From JANSWP01 sp041941305 (GTDB taxonomy: Bacteria > Bacteroidota > Bacteroidia > Chitinophagales > Saprospiraceae), in NCBI GenBank assembly GCA_041941305.1, contig JBGTQJ010000033.1:1-64000 (forward strand): a stretch of 64,000 bases of DNA. Reading direction: 5' to 3'. The position numbers and the translations under genes are program-made. Below, one piece after another: positions 17,401 through 25,952 of the stretch. Each line of letters opens with the position of its first letter. Position 1 is the first letter of the stretch. The notes under the pieces were generated by a model. It was given only the letters and a program-made list of their open reading frames with translations, searched no databases and was not told where the DNA came from.

Positions 17401-17685
17401 AGGGGAGTGATGGAAAAATGTTCTTTCTGTGTACAGAGAATTCAAGAAGGGAAATTGGCAGCCAAGAAAGAAGGAAGAGGGTTGAGAGATGGAGATGTAA
17501 AGGCAGCTTGCCAAACAGCTTGTCCTACCGGCGCCATTACTTTTGGTGACATGAATGACAAGAACAGTGCGGTTAGCAAAGCCATGAACCATAAGTTGAC
17601 TTATTATGCATTAGATGAGGTGGGCACACGTCCATCTGTAAAATATTCAGCAAAAGTTACTAATAGGGACGAGGGGTTAAGTTAG
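14467..17685 (+). CDS. actB: Alternative Complex III subunit ActB, molybdopterin-oxidoreductase-like iron-sulfur protein
   Basis: The large peripheral iron-sulfur subunit of ACIII, 1072 aa. A twin-arginine motif 'SNRRDFLKYLGFG' with the arginines at residues 51-52 directs Tat export; its position some 50 residues in is usual for ActB. Residues about 80-760 resemble the catalytic fold of molybdopterin oxidoreductases but, as in the family, should hold no molybdenum cofactor. Residues about 825-1040 are a ferredoxin-like region with 'CIGCGACQVAC', 'CQHCDNAPCENVCPV', 'CIGTRYCANNCPYKVRRFNW' and 'CSFCVQRIQEGK...CQTACP', enough for the 3Fe-4S and three 4Fe-4S clusters. It passes electrons between the quinol-oxidising membrane subunits and the hemes of ActA/ActE. 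Confidence 0.95.
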   Translation: MKNHNNNNVWIGVEQLENDPAFLESANQEFVELPIVDQLSDDRSMKVSSNRRDFLKYLGFGLGAATVAASCDIPVKKALPYVTKPDSIVPGVATYYASSFVNGGDYCSVLVKTREGRPIKIEGNSMSSVTRGGTSARAQASVLSLYDTARFSGPKQKDGDSWAAASWDVIDNEVGGKLSGNIRIVTNTNMSPTAKRAMDEFMAKHAGARVVTYDPVSSSAILEANEACFGQRTIPNYKFDKAEVIVSLGADFLGTWISPIEYANDYIKNRKIKDVNGAKMSRHIQVESAMTLTGSNADNRILVKPSEMGSAIANLYNEIAKASQSPTISAPSLNDKAAGALANLAKELLAHKDNCLVVSGSNNVGEQTIVNGINSMLGSYGNTISFAGASNQRQGIDSSIQGLISEMNAGSVSAVIVWGANPAFDLPNSADFAAAMSKVPLKVSFAGTPDETTALCDYVAPANHYLESWGDVEPKAGHYSLIQPTISNLFDTRQAELSLLVWGDSSNLDMDAEQPYYEYLKASWEANMFPQQSDFISFQAFWDAVLHDGIFEVAQTYSSDYPFQGNVNDAAGKINQPSGDALEIDFFETVNLGAGQYADNPWLQEMPDPITRCVWGNYLAIPIVFDGNRHFDGAGVFAGLNAKEIYGSADKIDVSVNGSSNQVTCVRQFGLMEGVVSLALGYGRAETNQAGRNVGINVYPWLSLDDNGNTRYYASAETTGQKTGTEEEFACVQYHHTMGVKGNANGFDEKVNVDELAISRIARGYQGALVDRTIIREGTLDKIDELVETIHKQNESADHLNDQTLYPYDEYTEQFYSQGHHWGINIDTSTCIGCGACQVACVAENNVPVVGKYEVFRHHEMTWLRIDRYFYGDYENPNVVYQPMMCQHCDNAPCENVCPVSATNHSSEGLNQMAYNRCIGTRYCANNCPYKVRRFNWLDYTTADLFPINEPDINGEDFPFGSDNLTRMVLNPDVTVRARGVMEKCSFCVQRIQEGKLAAKKEGRGLRDGDVKAACQTACPTGAITFGDMNDKNSAVSKAMNHKLTYYALDEVGTRPSVKYSAKVTNRDEGLS

Positions 17686-17706
17686 TTCTGAGTTTTCAGT
17701 TTACGG

Positions 17707-17736
17707 TTCCCAGTTTTTAAATTTGAAAACTGGGAA
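17707..17736. repeat. Hairpin between actB and actC
   Basis: An 11-bp perfect stem, TTCCCAGTTTT pairing with AAAACTGGGAA, within a longer imperfect inverted repeat. No T-run follows, so it is more likely an RNA-processing or repeat element than a terminator. Confidence 0.5.
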
Positions 17737-17773
17737 TGGGGAACTGGAAACGCCAAATTTGTAAAAATTAAAG

Positions 17774-19168
17774 ATGAGCGCAGCAGTATCAGCAATACGA
17801 GAACCATTAATACAGGGTGGAAAGACCTATCACGACATTACGGAAGACCTTATCGGGCCAACTGAGAAAGCGCCGAATTTTGCCTGGGTCGTCTGTTTTG
17901 TACTTTCCGTGGCTCTGTTGGGTTTTGGAATCTTTTGTCTATGTTGGACATTTTGGGTAGGTATTGGTTCCTGGCATCTAAACCGAACAATTGGTTGGGG
18001 ATATGATATTACCAACTTTGTTTGGTGGATTGGAATCGGTCACGCAGGTACCTTGATTTCTGCCATCCTTCTTTTGTTCCGCCAAAAATGGCGTACAGGG
18101 GTAAACCGTGCAGCTGAAGCGATGACCATTTTTGCGGTAATGTGTGCGGGACTTTTCCCGGCAACGCACACCGGAAGACCGTGGTTTGACTTCTTTATGT
18201 TTCCTTACCCAAATACAAGAGGTCCATTATGGGTTAATTTCAACTCTCCACTGCTTTGGGATTTGTTCGCAATCTCGACATATTTTACGGTATCGCTTTT
18301 ATTCTGGTACACAGGCTTGGTTCCTGATTTGGCTTCTGTGAGAGACAGGGCCAAAGGTTTAAGGAGAAAGATTTATAGTTTTGTCTCAATGGGATGGACA
18401 GGTTCTGCAAAGCACTGGCAACGTCATGAGTCATTATCCTTGATTCTTGCCGGATTGGCAACGCCACTTGTACTTTCTGTACACACCATTGTAAGTTTTG
18501 ATTTCGCCACCTCTGTGATTCCAGGTTGGCATACCACCATCTTCCCACCTTATTTCGTTGCTGGGGCGATTTTCTCTGGTTTCGCTATGGTACAAACCCT
18601 TATGGTGATAACCAGGAAAGTTTTGAATATCGGTGAGTATATTACGATAGGTCATATTGAATCCATGAATAAAGTAATTCTGTTGACGGGTACCATCGTA
18701 GGTACTGCCTATTTGACGGAGTTATTCATTGCATGGTATTCAGTTTATCCATACGAGCAATTTGCATTTTTCAATAGAGCAACTGGACCTTACTTCTGGT
18801 CTTATGTTGGAATGATGGGCTGTAACCTGATTATACCCCAGATTTTCTGGTGGAAGAAAATGAGAAGAAATATCTTCGTGACCTTCCTGATGTCCATATT
18901 TGTAAACATCGGAATGTGGTTTGAGCGATTTGTTATCATTCCTACAACGCTTGCTCGTGATTATCTACCGTCCAGCTGGAGTTACTACTGGCCATCATGG
19001 GTAGAGATAGGTATTTTCATTGGTACGATTGGTTTATTCTTCACCCTTTATCTCATATTCTGTAGGGTAGCTCCTGTAGTTGCTGCAGCAGAAATCAAAG
19101 CAATTCTGAAATCTGCAGGAGATCAATATACGGGTGAGAATGCGAAAAAACATGCGCACGCGCACTAA
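17774..19168 (+). CDS. actC: Alternative Complex III subunit ActC (NrfD-like, quinol-binding)
   Basis: A polytopic NrfD-family membrane protein of 464 aa with about ten predicted helices, for example 'WVVCFVLSVALLGFGIFCLCW' near residue 40 and 'LSLILAGLATPLVLSVHTIVSFDFA' near 225. It is one of two homologous integral subunits of ACIII and is expected to bind quinol on the periplasmic side and pass electrons to the iron-sulfur clusters of ActB. 'GRPWFDFFMFPYPNTRGPLW' and 'PGWHTTIFPPYFVAGAIFSGFAMV' are conserved ActC landmarks. The C terminus is His/Ala-rich. It lies 88 bases after actB, with a hairpin in the gap. Confidence 0.95.
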   Translation: MSAAVSAIREPLIQGGKTYHDITEDLIGPTEKAPNFAWVVCFVLSVALLGFGIFCLCWTFWVGIGSWHLNRTIGWGYDITNFVWWIGIGHAGTLISAILLLFRQKWRTGVNRAAEAMTIFAVMCAGLFPATHTGRPWFDFFMFPYPNTRGPLWVNFNSPLLWDLFAISTYFTVSLLFWYTGLVPDLASVRDRAKGLRRKIYSFVSMGWTGSAKHWQRHESLSLILAGLATPLVLSVHTIVSFDFATSVIPGWHTTIFPPYFVAGAIFSGFAMVQTLMVITRKVLNIGEYITIGHIESMNKVILLTGTIVGTAYLTELFIAWYSVYPYEQFAFFNRATGPYFWSYVGMMGCNLIIPQIFWWKKMRRNIFVTFLMSIFVNIGMWFERFVIIPTTLARDYLPSSWSYYWPSWVEIGIFIGTIGLFFTLYLIFCRVAPVVAAAEIKAILKSAGDQYTGENAKKHAHAH

Positions 19169-19194
19169 ACGAATGAAGAATAATGAATGATAAA

Positions 19195-19236
19195 TGATGA
19201 ATGATGAATATGGTTATTAATATTCATCATTCATCA
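19195..19236. repeat. Inverted heptad-repeat array between actC and actD
   Basis: Perfect 17-bp arms (19195-19211 and 19220-19236) with an 8-base loop, built from 7-base units of the type ATGAATG / TCATCAT; degenerate units extend on both sides (about 19171-19253). The same heptamer recurs at 46980-46998 and 55024-55058. Confidence 0.7.
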
Positions 19237-19261
19237 CTCATCATCCATCATTTATAAAAAG

Positions 19262-19792
19262 ATGAAAGATTCTAACAAAGAAATACTCTACGGTTTGTAT
19301 GATGACGAGGAGATTTTGATTGATGCCGTAAAAAAAGCCAAAGCAGACCATTTGGATATTTGGGATGTATTTTCTCCATTCCCGGTTCACGGTTTGGATC
19401 CTGCTTTAGGCTTGTCTGAATCCAGATTGCATATTGCTGGTTTTATCTATGGTGCGATAGGTACCTGCATTGCATTCTTTGGTATGTCCTGGATTTTTAC
19501 CCGTGATTGGCCTATCATTTTTGGTGGAAAACCCTATTGGTCAGTTCCTGCTTTTATTCCAATTACATTTGAGTTGACTGTATTGTTGGCTTCAATTGGA
19601 ATGGTGGTGTCCTTTTATATTGTGAATGGACAGGGTTTTGGAGTAAACAATCCTACTTTGGATGACAGAATCACTGATGATAAATTGGCACTTGCCTTTA
19701 AAACAAATGGCATGAGTGCAAATGAAATCAAACAATTGAAATCTTTCCTGAAGGATAGTGGTGCTTCTGAAGTAAATTCCAAGACGATTTAA
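19262..19792 (+). CDS. actD: Alternative Complex III subunit ActD (DUF3341)
   Basis: A 176-aa DUF3341 protein with two membrane helices (about 55-80 and 100-125). The cytoplasmic N terminus has the family signature 'LYGLYDDEEILIDAVKKAKA' and 'DVFSPFPVHGLDPALGL'. ActD is a small integral subunit that packs against ActC/ActF; no cofactor is known or visible. It sits in the canonical position between actC and actE. The gap to actC holds an inverted heptad array; the gap to actE is only 42 bases. Confidence 0.94.
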   Translation: MKDSNKEILYGLYDDEEILIDAVKKAKADHLDIWDVFSPFPVHGLDPALGLSESRLHIAGFIYGAIGTCIAFFGMSWIFTRDWPIIFGGKPYWSVPAFIPITFELTVLLASIGMVVSFYIVNGQGFGVNNPTLDDRITDDKLALAFKTNGMSANEIKQLKSFLKDSGASEVNSKTI

Positions 19793-19834
19793 AAAGCCGC
19801 GATTCGTCGTGCAACAAAAGAAAGAAATTTTAAA

Positions 19835-20758
19835 ATGAAGAATATCAAAAATATAATTTTCGCCGTAGCCATATCTGCAGTTTTGTTTACTACTGCATGT
19901 CAGCAGCCTGGTGGCAATGCTACAGGAAGTGAATTTATTCCTGATATGGCACACTCTGTAGCTTATGAAGCCAATGTTTTGACAGAGTACAGCTTAAATA
20001 CTTTCAATGAAGAATCTGTAGCTTCTCGTCGAGAGTTGTCTCAGCCACGCCTTCCAGTAAATGGTACAATGCCAAGAGGTTATGCTGGAATTGCTTCTTC
20101 TGGAAGAAACTTTGCCTCTGCTGAGGAAGCTGCCAAATACACCCTTGAAATGATGGACAAATACGGTGAAGATGTGTTTGCTCCTAATGGATATGTCCCG
20201 TATTATTTTGAAGATTCTGATACTGGTAGAACACAGGCAACAGCTGGATTGATTTACAATCCATTCCCAATTACCGCTGAAGGTTTAGAGAAAGGAGAGG
20301 AATTATACAACATCTTTTGCGGAATTTGTCATGGAGAAAAAGGAGATGGCAATGGTTATTTGGCGAGTGATGATAATCCAAATAAAAAATTCCTTGCCGT
20401 ACCCAAGAATTTGTTACTTCCGGAATATGTAGAATCCTCTAATGGACGCTATTATCACTCTATCATGTATGGTATCAATGTAATGGGAGCCTACTCAGAT
20501 AAACTATCTTATGAGGAGCGCTGGCAAGTGATTCACCACATCAGGTCTTTGCAGGCGAAAGAAGTTAAATTGAAATACAGCGAAACAGAAAATACATTAA
20601 ATCCTGAATTTGGAGTACCATATGCTTCCCTGGAAGATTGGGCAATTGCTATGAATTCCAGTGCTGGAGATGTTGATGGGGCAGACCATCACGATGATGA
20701 AGATAATGAAGGTGGAGAACATCATAGTGATAGTGGGGATCATGATGGTGATAACTGA
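19835..20758 (+). CDS. actE: Alternative Complex III subunit ActE, monoheme cytochrome c lipoprotein
   Basis: A 307-aa exported lipoprotein: hydrophobic signal (about 5-20) ending 'FTTACQQ' with lipid-accepting C22. A single class-I cytochrome c domain carries the heme motif CGICH at residues 162-166, followed by 'GEKGDGNG', with a plausible Met ligand in 'MYGINVMGAYSD'. The last 30 residues are unusually rich in His, Asp and Glu (for example 'DHHDDEDNEGGEHH'), which could bind metal or simply be a flexible tail. ActE accepts electrons within ACIII and can hand them to the oxidase. Confidence 0.93.
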   Translation: MKNIKNIIFAVAISAVLFTTACQQPGGNATGSEFIPDMAHSVAYEANVLTEYSLNTFNEESVASRRELSQPRLPVNGTMPRGYAGIASSGRNFASAEEAAKYTLEMMDKYGEDVFAPNGYVPYYFEDSDTGRTQATAGLIYNPFPITAEGLEKGEELYNIFCGICHGEKGDGNGYLASDDNPNKKFLAVPKNLLLPEYVESSNGRYYHSIMYGINVMGAYSDKLSYEERWQVIHHIRSLQAKEVKLKYSETENTLNPEFGVPYASLEDWAIAMNSSAGDVDGADHHDDEDNEGGEHHSDSGDHDGDN

Positions 20759-20834
20759 TAAAGTGATCGATAATTATTTGTAAATCGTAAAACCAGCTCC
20801 GAAGATTCGGAGTCGAAATAAGTAAATCAAAAAG

Positions 20835-22175
20835 ATGAACCAATTCACATTTGATTCAAAATTGAGGACAACCCTGCTTGCAGGGATGGTGCTGGGGGTG
20901 CTGTGCCTGATAGGTTCCTGGATTGCAGAACCTGCACAATTGGTAAATGAAGCAGCAGGTATCAACTACCACCAACGCTTTTGGTCTAATGTATTGCACA
21001 ATACCGCCTTCTTTACAGGTATTGCATTTATATCTCTTTTCATACTGGCTGCTTTTACTACAGCCTATGCAGGATGGTATGTTCAGTTTAAGAGAGTTTG
21101 GGAATCCTATTCCTTTTTCCTGATTCCAGGATTGATTCTTTTGCTGATTCTGGGGATCGGAAATATCAGCCATTTTCACCACCTGTATCACTGGACAGAT
21201 CTAAGTACAATCGATCCAGACTCAGAGAATTACGATAAAATTCTTGCAGGCAAGTCCGGCTTTTTGAACAATACTTCCTACACAGGTGGAACATTGGTAG
21301 TAGTAGGTATTTGGATATTTTTTGCCTTGAAAATTCGCAGCTTATCAGTAAAAGAGGATATGGCTGGTACTGCCGATTATAGTATCCATCAATCAATAAG
21401 AAGATGGTCTGCAGGATTCTTGCCAATTGCTGCTTTTAGTAGTGCTGCAATGTTGTGGCTGTGGGTGATGAGTGTTGATGCCCACTGGTACAGTACCATG
21501 TTTGCCTGGTATAGCACAGCAAGCTGGTTTGTTGCTGCAACTGCCTTGACTATCCTTACATTAATATACTTAAAGTCTAAAGGATATTACGAAAATGTGA
21601 CAGCTGAACATTTGCATGATTTAGGTAAATACTTATTCGCTTTCACTGTATTCTGGACTTACCTCTGGTTTGATCAATACATGTTGATCTGGTACGCCAA
21701 CGTTGGTGAGGAAACGATTTATTTCAAAACCAGAATTGACCAATATCCAGTTATGTTCTATGGCAATTTGATTATCAACTTTGTATTGCCATTCCTGATT
21801 TTGATGCGCAATAGTACGAAGCGTAAATACGGAACTTTAATATTTACTTCAATTCTATTGTTTTTCGGTCATTGGTGGGATTATTTCTTGATGGTGAAAC
21901 CAGGTACATTGGAAACTGCTGAGCATGCTGTACATGCAGTTGCTGAAGGAGGACATCATGGAGATGAAGCACATCATGCTGCCTCTTTTGTTGAAGGCTT
22001 CACAATTCCCGGGTTATTGGAAATAGGAATTTTAATTGGTTTCCTAAGCTTCTTTATGTTTGTTGCTTTCAGACAATTGGCCAAGGCAAAATTGGTTCCT
22101 GAAAATGATCCTTACATTGAAGAAAGTCGTCACCATGAGGTCTTGCAGGATTTGAGTGGTGCTGGTGGACATTAA
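20835..22175 (+). CDS. actF: Alternative Complex III subunit ActF (second quinone-binding subunit)
   Basis: A 446-aa polytopic membrane protein, paralogous in fold to ActC, with about ten helices. Landmarks include 'RFWSNVLHNTAFFTGIAFISLFI', 'AMLWLWVMSVDAHWYSTMFAWYSTASWF' and 'FTVFWTYLWFDQYMLIWYANVGEETIYF', which match ActF. It forms the second half of the membrane domain of ACIII. A His-rich loop lies near residues 360-385. It is the last act gene; coxB follows after 131 bases with no terminator, in keeping with a joint ACIII-aa3 transcription unit and supercomplex. Confidence 0.94.
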   Translation: MNQFTFDSKLRTTLLAGMVLGVLCLIGSWIAEPAQLVNEAAGINYHQRFWSNVLHNTAFFTGIAFISLFILAAFTTAYAGWYVQFKRVWESYSFFLIPGLILLLILGIGNISHFHHLYHWTDLSTIDPDSENYDKILAGKSGFLNNTSYTGGTLVVVGIWIFFALKIRSLSVKEDMAGTADYSIHQSIRRWSAGFLPIAAFSSAAMLWLWVMSVDAHWYSTMFAWYSTASWFVAATALTILTLIYLKSKGYYENVTAEHLHDLGKYLFAFTVFWTYLWFDQYMLIWYANVGEETIYFKTRIDQYPVMFYGNLIINFVLPFLILMRNSTKRKYGTLIFTSILLFFGHWWDYFLMVKPGTLETAEHAVHAVAEGGHHGDEAHHAASFVEGFTIPGLLEIGILIGFLSFFMFVAFRQLAKAKLVPENDPYIEESRHHEVLQDLSGAGGH

Positions 22176-22306
22176 TATTTGAAATATAGTATAGTAAGTC
22201 AGTAGTTTAGTTAAAAAAAACAAACAACTTTTATTCTAAACTGTTAGACTTTCCCAGTTTTCAGAGACAATTAGAAACATTAATAATTGTATTAATAAAA
22301 AATAAT

Positions 22307-23863
22307 ATGAGCACAGGTCTTATCATAATTTTATGTGTCCTTCTGCTGGCTGTTGTAGTTGTGCAGATAGGCCGTGTGACTGAATTGGCTGCAAAAATCA
22401 GAGGTGAAGAAGAAGCTCAATTGGAAGTCAATAACTGGAACGGTATCATGTCTATGGTCTTTCTGGTAGGTTTTCTGATTTTCTGTTTCTGGTCTGCAGC
22501 AAATTATACAAACTGGATGTTGGGTTTTGGTCCTCACGAGTCAGCATCTGCACATGGTGGAGCACTTGATTCAATGTTCAATATTACATTGATATTTACA
22601 GGGATCGTATTTGTTATTACACACATCGCTTTATTTTGGTTTGCTTACAAATACAGAGGACAAAAAGGCAGAATAGCTGATTTTATCCCTCATGATAACA
22701 AATTGGAAATCATTTGGACTGCTATTCCAGCAATCGTAATGTGCTTTTTGGTAATTCGTGGTTTGGTAGCCTGGAATGAAGTAATGGCAGATATGCCGGA
22801 AGGAGCTGTTATGTCTCAAACTCCACAGGATGTTGGGGTTTTGAATGCAGATGGAAACGAGGAGTATTTGGAAATTGAAGCCACTGGAGCCCAATTCCTT
22901 TGGTACCTGCGTTATCCTGGAGCGGATGGAAAATTGGGTAAGCGCGATTACAAGCTGATTACTGGGTTGAATCCACTGGGCCAAGACTGGAATGATCAAA
23001 AGAACCTGGATGATTTTCAACCAACAGAAATTGTTCTTCCTGTAAATAAAAAGGTAAGGGTTAGGATTACTTCACGAGATGTATTGCACAACTTCGCATT
23101 GCCACATTTCAGAGTGAAAATGGACGCTGTACCTGGTATGCCTACTTACTTTATTTTTACGCCAACAACAACTACAGAAGAATATAGAGAGCGGTTGAGA
23201 GATTATCCTGAATATCAACGACCTTCTGACCCGGATGATCCAAACAGTGATCCTCTTTGGAAAACTTTTGAATACGAATTGGCATGTATGGAATTGTGTG
23301 GGAGTGGTCATTTCAGTATGAAAAAAATCGTTCGTATCGTTTCTGAAGATGAATACAAAGACTGGTTGTCACAACAACAGTCCTATTTTTTCTCTTCAAT
23401 TAGAGGCGGAGCTGAAGATCCTTATGGTGAAGGACCAGTTGGTCAGGAATTTGAAACCAGAAAGCAGGAGTTATTAAGTGCAGTAGAAACGGTGTTAGGT
23501 GCAGAAGATGATGCTTCAAAATCGGTAGAATTGAACTATGTAAAATTTGAATCTGGTTCTGCAACTTTGAAAGATTTTTCAAGATACGAAATTGAGAATG
23601 TCGCTGATTTACTGAATAAAAATTATCAAAACGTGACCATTGAGTTGAGTGGTCATACAGATAATACAGGGGATGCGGATGCAAATATGACTCTATCACA
23701 AGCTAGAGCGGATGCCGTTTACAATGCATTAATTGATCTTGGGGTTTCATCTGATAGAATGCGATCGGTTGGATATGGTCAAAATAGTCCAATTGATACG
23801 AATGATACAGAGGAAGGCAGAGCCAATAATCGTAGAACTGAATTGAAAATATTGACTCAATAG
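22307..23863 (+). CDS. coxB: Cytochrome c oxidase subunit II fused to a C-terminal OmpA-like domain
   Basis: A 518-aa chain. Membrane helices lie at about 1-22, 45-65 and 85-110; a cupredoxin domain follows with a complete CuA site: H261 ('HNFALPH'), C327, E329, C331, H335 and the Met three residues later ('CMELCGSGHFSM'). Residues about 365-400 are a linker and about 400-515 form an OmpA/MotB-type domain: 'KFESGSATLKD', 'GHTDNTG', 'NMTLSQARADAV', 'GYGQNSPIDTN' and 'GRANNRRTEL'. The Asp of 'HTDN' and the Arg of 'QARAD', which in OmpA domains contact diaminopimelate, are both present. Subunit II normally ends soon after the CuA domain; here the periplasmic tail could tie the oxidase to peptidoglycan. 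The reading frame is unbroken. Confidence 0.93.
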   Translation: MSTGLIIILCVLLLAVVVVQIGRVTELAAKIRGEEEAQLEVNNWNGIMSMVFLVGFLIFCFWSAANYTNWMLGFGPHESASAHGGALDSMFNITLIFTGIVFVITHIALFWFAYKYRGQKGRIADFIPHDNKLEIIWTAIPAIVMCFLVIRGLVAWNEVMADMPEGAVMSQTPQDVGVLNADGNEEYLEIEATGAQFLWYLRYPGADGKLGKRDYKLITGLNPLGQDWNDQKNLDDFQPTEIVLPVNKKVRVRITSRDVLHNFALPHFRVKMDAVPGMPTYFIFTPTTTTEEYRERLRDYPEYQRPSDPDDPNSDPLWKTFEYELACMELCGSGHFSMKKIVRIVSEDEYKDWLSQQQSYFFSSIRGGAEDPYGEGPVGQEFETRKQELLSAVETVLGAEDDASKSVELNYVKFESGSATLKDFSRYEIENVADLLNKNYQNVTIELSGHTDNTGDADANMTLSQARADAVYNALIDLGVSSDRMRSVGYGQNSPIDTNDTEEGRANNRRTELKILTQ

Positions 23864-23921
23864 TAGGAATTATCTGATTTGCAAAATCATCATGCTTTAG
23901 TAATTATGTATTTTGCAATGA

Positions 23922-23952
23922 AATTTACTTAATAAGGAAGATTAAGTAAATT
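23922..23952. repeat. Hairpin between coxB and coxA
   Basis: A perfect 12-bp stem, AATTTACTTAAT pairing with ATTAAGTAAATT, with a 7-base loop. It is AT-rich and followed only by AAAAAGCC, so I do not call it a terminator; it may be an RNA-processing site between the two genes. Confidence 0.45.
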
Positions 23953-24016
23953 AAAAAGCCCCAAAACTAAATTTCCCGTATTTCCGGGTATAAATTAAAT
24001 CGAAAATTTTAAATAT

Positions 24017-25882
24017 ATGGCTAGCGTCACAACCACAGCACCGACCAAACCTTTTGATGAAGACCTCTTAATAGAGGAATACGGTTATGACGATCATTTT
24101 CATGAACATCATCATGGAGATAAGTATCAGTCTAATTTTATTACTCATTATATTTTTAGTCAAGATCATAAAATCATCGCTCGTCAGTTTTTGATCACAG
24201 GGATGTTTTGGGCATTGATCGGGGCTGCTATGTCAATCATCTTCCGGTTACAATTGGGTTTTCCGGAAGAAAGTTTAGCCTGGCTAAAACCGCTTCTGGG
24301 GAAATGGATTGAGATAAATGCAGAAACTGGAGTTGGTACTTTAAGTCAGGAGTTCTACTATGCACTGGTGACCATGCACGGTACCATTATCGTATTCTTT
24401 GTATTGACTGCTGGATTGAGTGGAACCTTCAGTAATCTATTAATACCACTACAATGTGGTGCACGGGATATGGCTTCGCCCATGTTGAATATGTTTTCAT
24501 ACTGGTTCTTCTTCCTTGCCAGTGTTGTGATGTTTTATTCGCTATTCCTTAGTACTGGACCCTTTTCAGGGGGGTGGACGGCCTATCCGCCACTGAGTGC
24601 ACTGCCCCAGGCATCTTCGGGCTCGGGGGCTGGAATGACACTATGGATTTTAAGTTTGGTCTTTTTTGTGATATCTGTGGGGCTTGGAGGAATCAATTAC
24701 ATCACTACTGTTTTGAATTTGCGAACCAAGGGAATGAATATGTGGAGATTGCCTCTGACAATTTGGGCTTTCTTCGTAACCGCTATTTTGGCATTGCTTT
24801 CTTTCCCGGTTTTGGTTTCCGGATTTTTCCTTTTGATGTTTGATAGAGGTATGGGAACCAGCTTCTTCTTGAATGAAATATTTATTGCTGGTGAAGCGCT
24901 GCCGCAGGTAGGTGGTAGTGCTGTGTTGTATCAGCATTTGTTCTGGTTCCTTGGTCATCCGGAAGTGTACATCATTATTCTTCCTGCGATGGGACTAGTT
25001 TCGGAAGTATTATCTGTTCATTGCCGTAAGCCAATTTTTGGTTACAAGGCGATGGTATATTCGATATTGGCGATTGGATTCTTGTCCTTTATTGTTTGGG
25101 CACACCACATGTTTATGTCTGGGGTGAATCCATTCATTTCTAACTTCTTTGTGATTTTCACCCTTATCATTGCAGTTCCATCTGCGGTGAAAGTGTTCAA
25201 CTGGATTACTACAGTATACAGAGGAAACGTTCGATTCAATTCCGCTTCTTTATTCTCTATAGGATTTGTATCTATGTTTATTTCTGGTGGATTGACGGGT
25301 ATTTTCCTAGGAAACTCCGCCATTGATATTCAAATGCACGATAATTATTTTGTAGTTGCCCACTTCCACATTGTGATGGGAATTGCCGCCTTCTTTGGAA
25401 TGTTTGCTGGAATCTATCACTGGTTCCCAAAAATGTATGGAAGGTTTATGAATGAAACCCTTGGAAAGATTCATTTCTGGGGAACATTGATTGGAGCTTA
25501 TGCAATATTCTGGCCAATGCATTATTTAGGCTTGGCTGGTCTTCCAAGAAGGTATTACAGCTTTGATCAATTTGAAACATTCCGTCAATTTGCAGAGATC
25601 AACAAATTTATCACGATTGCTGCTATAATCGTTTTCTCCCTACAAGTCCTATTTGTCATCAATTTCATGTATAGCATTTGGAAAGGGAAGAAGATGACGA
25701 CTAAGAATCCTTGGGGAGCTACAACTTTGGAATGGACTACTCCAATTAAGACCGGTCACGGCAACTGGCCTGGAAAAATTCCTTCAGTACAACGTTGGGC
25801 TTATGATTATGGAAAAGATGGAAGAGAGTTTATTTCTCAGATAGAACCTCTAAAAGAAGGAGAAGGAGATTTTGGACATTAA
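24017..25882 (+). CDS. coxA: Cytochrome c oxidase subunit I (aa3 type)
   Basis: The 621-aa catalytic subunit of a heme-copper oxidase, with 12 helices. 'WFLGHPEVYIIILPAMG' supplies the CuB histidine, the proton-channel Glu and the cross-linked Tyr, placing it in the A1 type. 'WAHHMF' gives two more CuB ligands, 'HDNYFVVAHFHIVMG' the heme a and a3 ligands, and 'TMHGTIIVFFVLTAG' the low-spin heme His. The N terminus is His/acid-rich ('HFHEHHHGDKY'), an extension that could bind copper. It lies between coxB and ctaB, all on the same strand. Confidence 0.97.
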   Translation: MASVTTTAPTKPFDEDLLIEEYGYDDHFHEHHHGDKYQSNFITHYIFSQDHKIIARQFLITGMFWALIGAAMSIIFRLQLGFPEESLAWLKPLLGKWIEINAETGVGTLSQEFYYALVTMHGTIIVFFVLTAGLSGTFSNLLIPLQCGARDMASPMLNMFSYWFFFLASVVMFYSLFLSTGPFSGGWTAYPPLSALPQASSGSGAGMTLWILSLVFFVISVGLGGINYITTVLNLRTKGMNMWRLPLTIWAFFVTAILALLSFPVLVSGFFLLMFDRGMGTSFFLNEIFIAGEALPQVGGSAVLYQHLFWFLGHPEVYIIILPAMGLVSEVLSVHCRKPIFGYKAMVYSILAIGFLSFIVWAHHMFMSGVNPFISNFFVIFTLIIAVPSAVKVFNWITTVYRGNVRFNSASLFSIGFVSMFISGGLTGIFLGNSAIDIQMHDNYFVVAHFHIVMGIAAFFGMFAGIYHWFPKMYGRFMNETLGKIHFWGTLIGAYAIFWPMHYLGLAGLPRRYYSFDQFETFRQFAEINKFITIAAIIVFSLQVLFVINFMYSIWKGKKMTTKNPWGATTLEWTTPIKTGHGNWPGKIPSVQRWAYDYGKDGREFISQIEPLKEGEGDFGH

Positions 25883-25952
25883 AGAATAGAAAGAAGGCAA
25901 ATGTGAAAGATTTCAAAAATTTTTCACATTTTAAAAGCCTAAACCATAGAAA

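Noticed and set aside
14467..17685. True molybdopterin oxidoreductase (for example a polysulfide reductase)
   Set aside because: Gene order actABCDEF and the absence of a separate maturation or catalytic context fit ACIII ActB, which carries the fold without the cofactor.
23922..23952. Terminator between coxB and coxA
   Set aside because: The stem is AT-only and has no T-tract; the genes need joint expression.
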